Source of the DNA: Nepenthes gracilis | Taxonomy: Eukaryota; Streptophyta; Magnoliopsida; Caryophyllales; Nepenthaceae | Direction: 5' to 3' | Length of the DNA stretch: 64,000 bases | Assembly (NCBI GenBank): GCA_033239525.1 | Contig: BSYO01000008.1 | Location: 13,337,294 to 13,401,293, forward strand | Shown here: piece by piece, positions 59,346 to 64,000 of the stretch | Layout: each line of letters begins with the position of its first letter | Position numbering within the stretch: position 1 is the first letter of the stretch | Translations under genes and position numbers: made by a program | The notes under the pieces: generated by a model | Told to the model about the DNA's origin: nothing | The model's database searches: none | Seen by the model: the letters and a program-made list of their open reading frames with translations, nothing else

Positions 59346-60445
59346 GATCACCTTCCCTCCTTAGCATATTGAGCTTTGATCTATCTCCCCCAATTTCTAA
59401 CCTTGCCGTCTAGATGGAAGCTAGCTGTGGTCACCCTATCTACTCATGCCACTTTATAAATGTGGCAGTAGGGCTATACCTAGTCCAGCCACTCGCCAAG
59501 ATTACTTCCTTTGAAGTGAGAAAAGTTCACCTTCAATTTCTTAAGACGTCAGTCACTATATCCATGTTGTCCTTGCTCATTACCATAGATGGTGTCGTCT
59601 CTCCCATCCCCTTAGAAATGACACTCATCATAGGCATTCCTACCTTAATGTAGTCATTCTCACAATGTGCTTCTCATTATCTAGAAGCTCTAGATGACCC
59701 TCTTATCTATGGCCATCTTTCATAGGTAATCTTGACATGTTCCACACAAGCACGTCTTTGAAGCCCATCATCATCCTTCAATCACGATCCTACTAGTCAC
59801 GTACTGTGGCTCCCGCTTCAAGTGCATCTACGCAACAAACTCTACCTTGAGACCTATTAGTTCCCCATCCATCGCAATGAGTTCATTGGTGGTTCGTGTC
59901 ACCAAACCAACTTTCGACCAATCTCTGTTCCATCGTTTCTAACCCCACATGACTTTCACACCTCACTTATCTATGGAATGACTTGAATGGAGAGTCGTAG
60001 GGGATAGTTAAACACAGTTGAGTACCCCCATGTTCCAGTCTCTTCACAAATTAGTTAATGTATCTTGGATGACTTACACTAGTACCTACACTTTGATAGT
60101 TCAGACCCCACGGCTAGGACTAGCATAGCTCAGACAAGTGACAACTTGGACAAATTCAGTTGCTACACTCATTGATAGCTTGTCACTCACTAACATATCG
60201 GATAGAAGCTTACAACTTAGACCAATGCAACTCAGCACACTCACCAGCAGCTCAAATAGACCTATAACTTGGACAGATCCTACAAATTGGTTCACCACCT
60301 GTAGCGCATACAGCTATATTTGGCACCCCATTTGCTGTACAGACAACTGCAACTTAGCATCCACATGTAGCTCGAATAAGCTAGAGGCTACATGCGAAAG
60401 CCACTCGTTAATTGTCTGTTACGACAATTCTCCCCATGAAATAAA
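59346..60445 (-). repeat. LTR-like flank of the gag-protease remnant
   Basis: Near 60445-60425 the minus strand reads 'aaattttggagg' then CATGGGGAGAATTGTCGTAACA. This resembles a polypurine tract followed by an LTR start. Below it, 60400-60080 repeats loose 'aagttgcagttg/gagttgcattgg' motifs. No primer site or matching second LTR was found. The open frames on both strands here (60101-60482) are not supported as genes. Confidence 0.4.
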
Positions 60446-61279
60446 GAAACAACCTCCAAAATTTATTTTGGTGGCTCTCTAAAAATATACATATATAAAT
60501 ATACATATATATAAATAAGTATAACATCAGCACATGCAAAATGATCAGTAAAAGTAATAGTCTACAATATATATTTTCTAGCTTAAGCACAATTCTAAGA
60601 TATTCTAATTCTAATCATCATCATAATCCACCACTTTATCCGCATCACCATTATCATCATCATCATCACATAAGCCCTCACAAATCCATCATTAATTTGT
60701 AGCCATCAACCACCTCTTCTATTTCATCTTAATCAACCCCTTCCTCTGCTACTCTTATTACACTAAAATTTGAGGCCTCCACACCTCTAGAATTGAAGCC
60801 TTTGTCTTTGGTCAAGATCTATTGTTTGTGACCTCAACCAACAACAAAAATGTTGAAAATGGTGATTTTGTATGGTGTGAATGAAGTGGTAGAGATGTAG
60901 TTGTGCCATGCAGATAGTGGTGATAAAATGAAAAATGTATTTAAAAGAAATACAAAACTGTAATTTGTTTTAAAATGCTAGGGAAACTTTGAAAAAACTA
61001 ACAAAAAGTTGTTGGGCACCTAACCTCCCACTTTTGTTGTTTCCAAGCACTCACCTAGTCTAGCGCTTATGCCATTTTGCCTCACTTGGTCATTGCCAAG
61101 AGCTTGTGCCACTCCTCACCTTTCTTGGGCACCTAGGCATGCACCAAGAACTCCTTTGACAACACTACTTTAAAATAGGAGCAAAACATAGTACATGAAG
61201 AGCAATTTTGGTAAGTCCAAATGACATAATGGACAAGTCATAAATAAATCAAGAAATACCTAAAAGTAATAGCAATCAT
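60446..61279. other. No gene recognised
   Basis: AT-rich microsatellite-like text at 60485-60530 and an (ATC)n-like tract at about 60613-60667, which on the minus strand gives an Asp-rich peptide. The 61010-61150 part has repeated 'ggcacctag/cctcac' words. No domain is identified. Confidence 0.45.
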
Positions 61280-61537
61280 TACTTAGACCTATAATAATAG
61301 AATGGAGAGAGAAATGAAGATGAGACGTTTAAGACTGATGTGGTTGGGTTAAAATGGAAGGTTATAGGGAATGAATTTTTAATTGATTTTTAAACATCTT
61401 TTTTATTTTACTTTCTAGCATGTTTAGGATTGAGGCTTGACTTGGGTGGCTGCTTTTTACTTAGACCTATAATAATAGAATGCAGAGAGAAATGAAGATG
61501 TGATGTTCAGGAATGAGGTGGTAGGGTTAAAATGGAA
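61280..61537 (+). repeat. Direct repeat of about 80 bp at 178-bp spacing
   Basis: 'acttagacctataataatag' and the next 60 bases (to 'gggttaaaatggaag') at about 61280-61360 recur at 61458-61537. The second copy ends where LINE homology begins. Confidence 0.75.
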
Positions 61538-62724
61538 AGTGTCTCAATATTCATCCTGCCAAAAGCAGTTCTCAAGATGATTGAGTACTACATTAAAAAG
61601 TTTCTGTGGCATGGTCCTATGGATGGGAAATTGACTGCCAAGGTTAAGTGGGAAGAGGTTTGTTATCCTAAGAATGAAGTCTGGGCATCAAAAACCTTCG
61701 GGCGTTTAACAAAGCACAAATTTGTACGCTGCTTTGGCGTATTGTTACCAAGAATACTGACTCGATCTGGTCCTTATGGATTCACGCTAATAGAATTAAG
61801 GATCGGTGTATTTGGACTTTAAAAGTCCTAGATTCAGCGCCTTGGAGTTGGAAGAAGATCATGAAGTTGCGTCCAGCAATGCGACTTCATACGCTCTACT
61901 TTATTGGGGATGGAACTGATACTTTCCTTTGGCTTGATAATTGACATCCTTTGGGCCCGCTGTGCGACAGAGCTCAGATAGAATCATGATGGTCACTCGT
62001 TTACCCTGAGATACTAAAGTTAAGGAAATCATCAGGAGTGGTCAATGGAAATGGCCTAACGAATATGATATGAAAGTTTCTAGTTTGGTGGAAAATGGGC
62101 CCCAATATAACCCGATCACAGGGAGTAAGGACTCTGTCCGATGGAATGCTAGTACTAATGGGAAATTCTCGATCCGCTCAGCCTACTACATTCTTGACCC
62201 TCGTAGAGAGAGTGCCCTGGGCACCCCCTGTTTGGAGGCCTAATCATATTCCTATCCATGCTTTCACGCTCTAGCTGGTCATTCGTAGAAGGTTAAGTAC
62301 CCTCGATCGCATCAGAGGCGTCTCTAATATTTCCAACTCTTGTATTTTGTGTAACAATGGGACAAATGACCATGATTATCTTTTTTTCAAATGCCAGTTT
62401 TCTGACACCTTATGGAACATGGTGCGTCATAGAGTTGGCCTTCACTGGCCATACTCGGAGTAGAACCAGAACATCCTCTTGGCTGCTAACAAATGGAAGG
62501 GGAAAAACATCAAAGCTCAATCCATGCACCTTACCCTTTATGCTGCGGTTTACTTTATCTGGAAGAAACGTAATCGTAGAACCTTTCATGATTCCAACAA
62601 TCAAGATACTAACCAACTGTTTACCCAATTTATCAATGTGGTGTGCTGTAGACTGAAGACTAATCTAGATGAATATAACAAGGTGAACAAATCTACTTTG
62701 GTTTGGTGGAATTTACTTAGATGA
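61538..62724 (+). pseudogene. 5'-truncated L1-type LINE ORF2 (end of RT and zf-RVT)
   Basis: Homology to the LINE at 28762-35404 starts abruptly with 'SIFILPKAVLKMIEYYIKKF' (its partner reads 'SIFIIPKSILKLMEGFIRRF') and continues through 'LTAKVKWEEVCYPK'. After stops and shifts, zf-RVT follows with 'CILCNNGTNDHDYLFFKC' (about 62340-62395) and 'LYAAVYFIWKKRNRRTFHDS' (62540-62597), ending at 'LVWWNLLR' and TGA near 62722. Endonuclease and most of RT are absent, as in a 5'-truncated insertion. It is broken by several frameshifts. Confidence 0.9.
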
Positions 62725-64000
62725 GGGATGCGCATTCCAAAAAAAAAAAAAAATTGCATTCCGGAATGGGACTGCATTCTGGAATGGCGCATTTCGGAAT
62801 GCATCTTGCATTCCAGATTGGAAAAAAAACAAAAAGCATTCCGGAAGGACTGCTTTTTTCCTATTTGGATTGCAGGTATGTGTCTATTTGCTAGAATGTG
62901 TGCATTTGGACGATTTGGGAACACAACGCCGATATGGTGCTTTGTGGGCAGTTTTGTGCATTCTGCCCGGTAGAATGTTTTTACCGGTTTGGATTATTTG
63001 TCGGAATTAAGTTTATGCCGGTATGATGCAACTAGCCGGCTTGAAGTAATATTCCAAAAACAAAATGCCTTATTCCTGTTTGGATTGCAGGTATGCGTCT
63101 ATTTGCCAGTATGAGTGCATTTGGACGGTTTTGTGCTTTTTGCCCGGTATGCTGTTTTCACCGGTTTGGATTATTTGTCGGAATTAAGTTTATGCTGGTA
63201 TGGTGCAACTAGCCGGTATGGAGTTATATTCAAAAAAAAAAAAAAAAAATTAGCTGCATTTGGATTATTTGCCGGTATGTGTCTGTTTGCCGATATGTGT
63301 CTATTTGTCGGAATTGGTGCATTTGGATGGTTTTGTGTATTTTGCCCGGTATGATGTTTTTACTGGTTTGGATTATTTGTCGGAATCAAGTTTATGCCGG
63401 TATGGTGCAACTAACCGGTATGGCGTAATTTTCCGGATAAAAAAAAAAGAGATGCATTCCGAAAGCAATGCCTTATTCCTATTTGGATTGCTGGTATGTG
63501 TCTATTTGCCAAAATGGGTGCATTTGGATGGTTTTGTGCATTTTGCCTGGTATGTTGTTTTTACTGGTTTGGATTATTTGTCGAAATTAAGTTTATGCCG
63601 GTATGGTGCAACTAGCCGGTATGGAGTTATTCCAGATGAATAAAAAAGGAGCCCATTTTTTAGCTGCGTTCCTTAAAAGAGAGCGGGATCAGTTGTTGGC
63701 CGGTTTAGCAGTTTTGGACTGTTTGGAATTTCCGATTCCGATTTGGATGGCCGGTTTGGCAGAATAGGGCGGCATGTATGTGTATTAAGGGATTCCCGGT
63801 ATGGAATTCCATGATTGGTTGGCCAGTTTGGCAGCTGCCCAGAATGGAATTGACTGGAATTCCGGTATGGAAATGATGCAAACTGCCGGAATGGAGTAAA
63901 TACCGGTATGCAAATGACCAGTATGGAGCAATAATGCCAATTTGCTTGGACTAGCTGATTCCTTTTGGTTTTCCCAAAATGGATGGCTTTTTTGAATTCC
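62725..64000 (+). repeat. 3' tail of the truncated LINE with CGGAATG/CCGGTATG motifs
   Basis: Directly after the ORF2 stop come A-rich runs (62739-62752, 62822-62835) and 'attccggaatg' words, then many CCGGTATG, CCGGTTTGG and CCGGAATGG motifs to the window end. Open frames at 62728-63643 are produced by this repetition. The 3' end and target duplication of the LINE are not visible in the window. Confidence 0.8.
62867..63650 (+). repeat. Four tandem units of about 185-220 bp in the LINE tail
   Basis: 'tatg(t/c)gtct(a/g)tttgcc' starts units at 62877, 63092, 63276 and 63495. Each contains 'ggtgcatttgga(c/t)g', 'ttttgcccggtatg', 'ggtttggattatttgtcgga' and 'tatggtgcaactagccggtatgg', and ends with an A-rich tract of varying length. 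Confidence 0.9.

Noticed and set aside
60595..60680. Asp-rich peptide on the minus strand, resembling the acidic end of hAT transposases
   Set aside because: It derives from an (ATC)n tract and no transposase core lies next to it on the correct side.
62728..63643. Cys/Val/Leu-rich open frames that look like small membrane proteins
   Set aside because: Their repetition matches the tandem DNA units of the LINE tail, and A-runs encode the Lys stretches.
1..64000. tRNA, rRNA or other structural RNA genes
   Set aside because: No convincing tRNA B box with cloverleaf context and no rRNA-like stretch was seen. Primer sites complementary to Met tRNA are parts of retrotransposons.

Overview
This window looks like nuclear DNA of a flowering plant, probably a eudicot. 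It is AT-rich and packed with plant transposable elements: Ty3/gypsy chromoviruses of the Tekay/Del type with initiator-Met-tRNA primer sites, L1-type LINEs with DUF4283/CCHC ORF1 and zf-RVT ORF2, a CACTA element, a hAT remnant, a Ty1/copia-like solo LTR and TRIMs. The only confidently named host-gene sequence is one exon encoding the C-terminus of a phytochrome B-type photoreceptor. No intact autonomous element and no complete host gene is visible.

Layout. 1-13.8 kb: an old Tekay-type element (+) is split in its integrase C-terminal tail by a second, structurally complete but dead Tekay-type element (2709-11580, target duplication GAAGA). 14.7-21.8 kb: a CACTA-like element with inverted termini and no recognised transposase, holding several exon-like pieces of an unidentified gene and a LINE fragment. 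22.8-28.7 kb: a 27-bp inverted repeat around a CpG-rich copia-type solo LTR (23591-24633, ATAAC), then a diverged direct duplication whose second copy is interrupted by a Tekay-type solo LTR (26330-28561, ACTAT). 28.8-35.4 kb: a full-length but inactivated LINE (-) with a 16-bp target duplication and a long 3' tail of scattered CGGAGTG motifs. 36 kb: the phytochrome exon (-), with the LINE inserted about 0.6 kb beyond its stop codon.

39.2-52.2 kb: a Tekay-type element (-, target duplication AGTAT) carries a nest of insertions. A 4.5-kb LTR-like insert sits in integrase (CAAAT). That insert holds a further LTR in the opposite orientation, a 100-N assembly gap and a cluster of TRIMs. 53-54 kb: an irregular tandem array. 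54.3-55.2 kb: a hAT transposase remnant (-). 55.5-57.6 kb: another solo LTR (-). 58.5-60.4 kb: a decayed gypsy gag-protease remnant with an LTR-like flank (-). 61.5 kb to the end: a 5'-truncated LINE (+) whose 3' tail carries CGGAATG/CCGGTATG motifs and a tandem array of about 200-bp units.

The elements do not form a working pathway. The window is a layered record of insertion, LTR-LTR recombination (solo LTRs), internal deletion and decay by C-to-T/G-to-A changes. The least ordinary signals are the related short motifs amplified in the 3' tails of two LINEs, and the multi-exon fragments inside the CACTA-like element. All calls come from reading the sequence by eye; identities and boundaries were not checked by alignment software.
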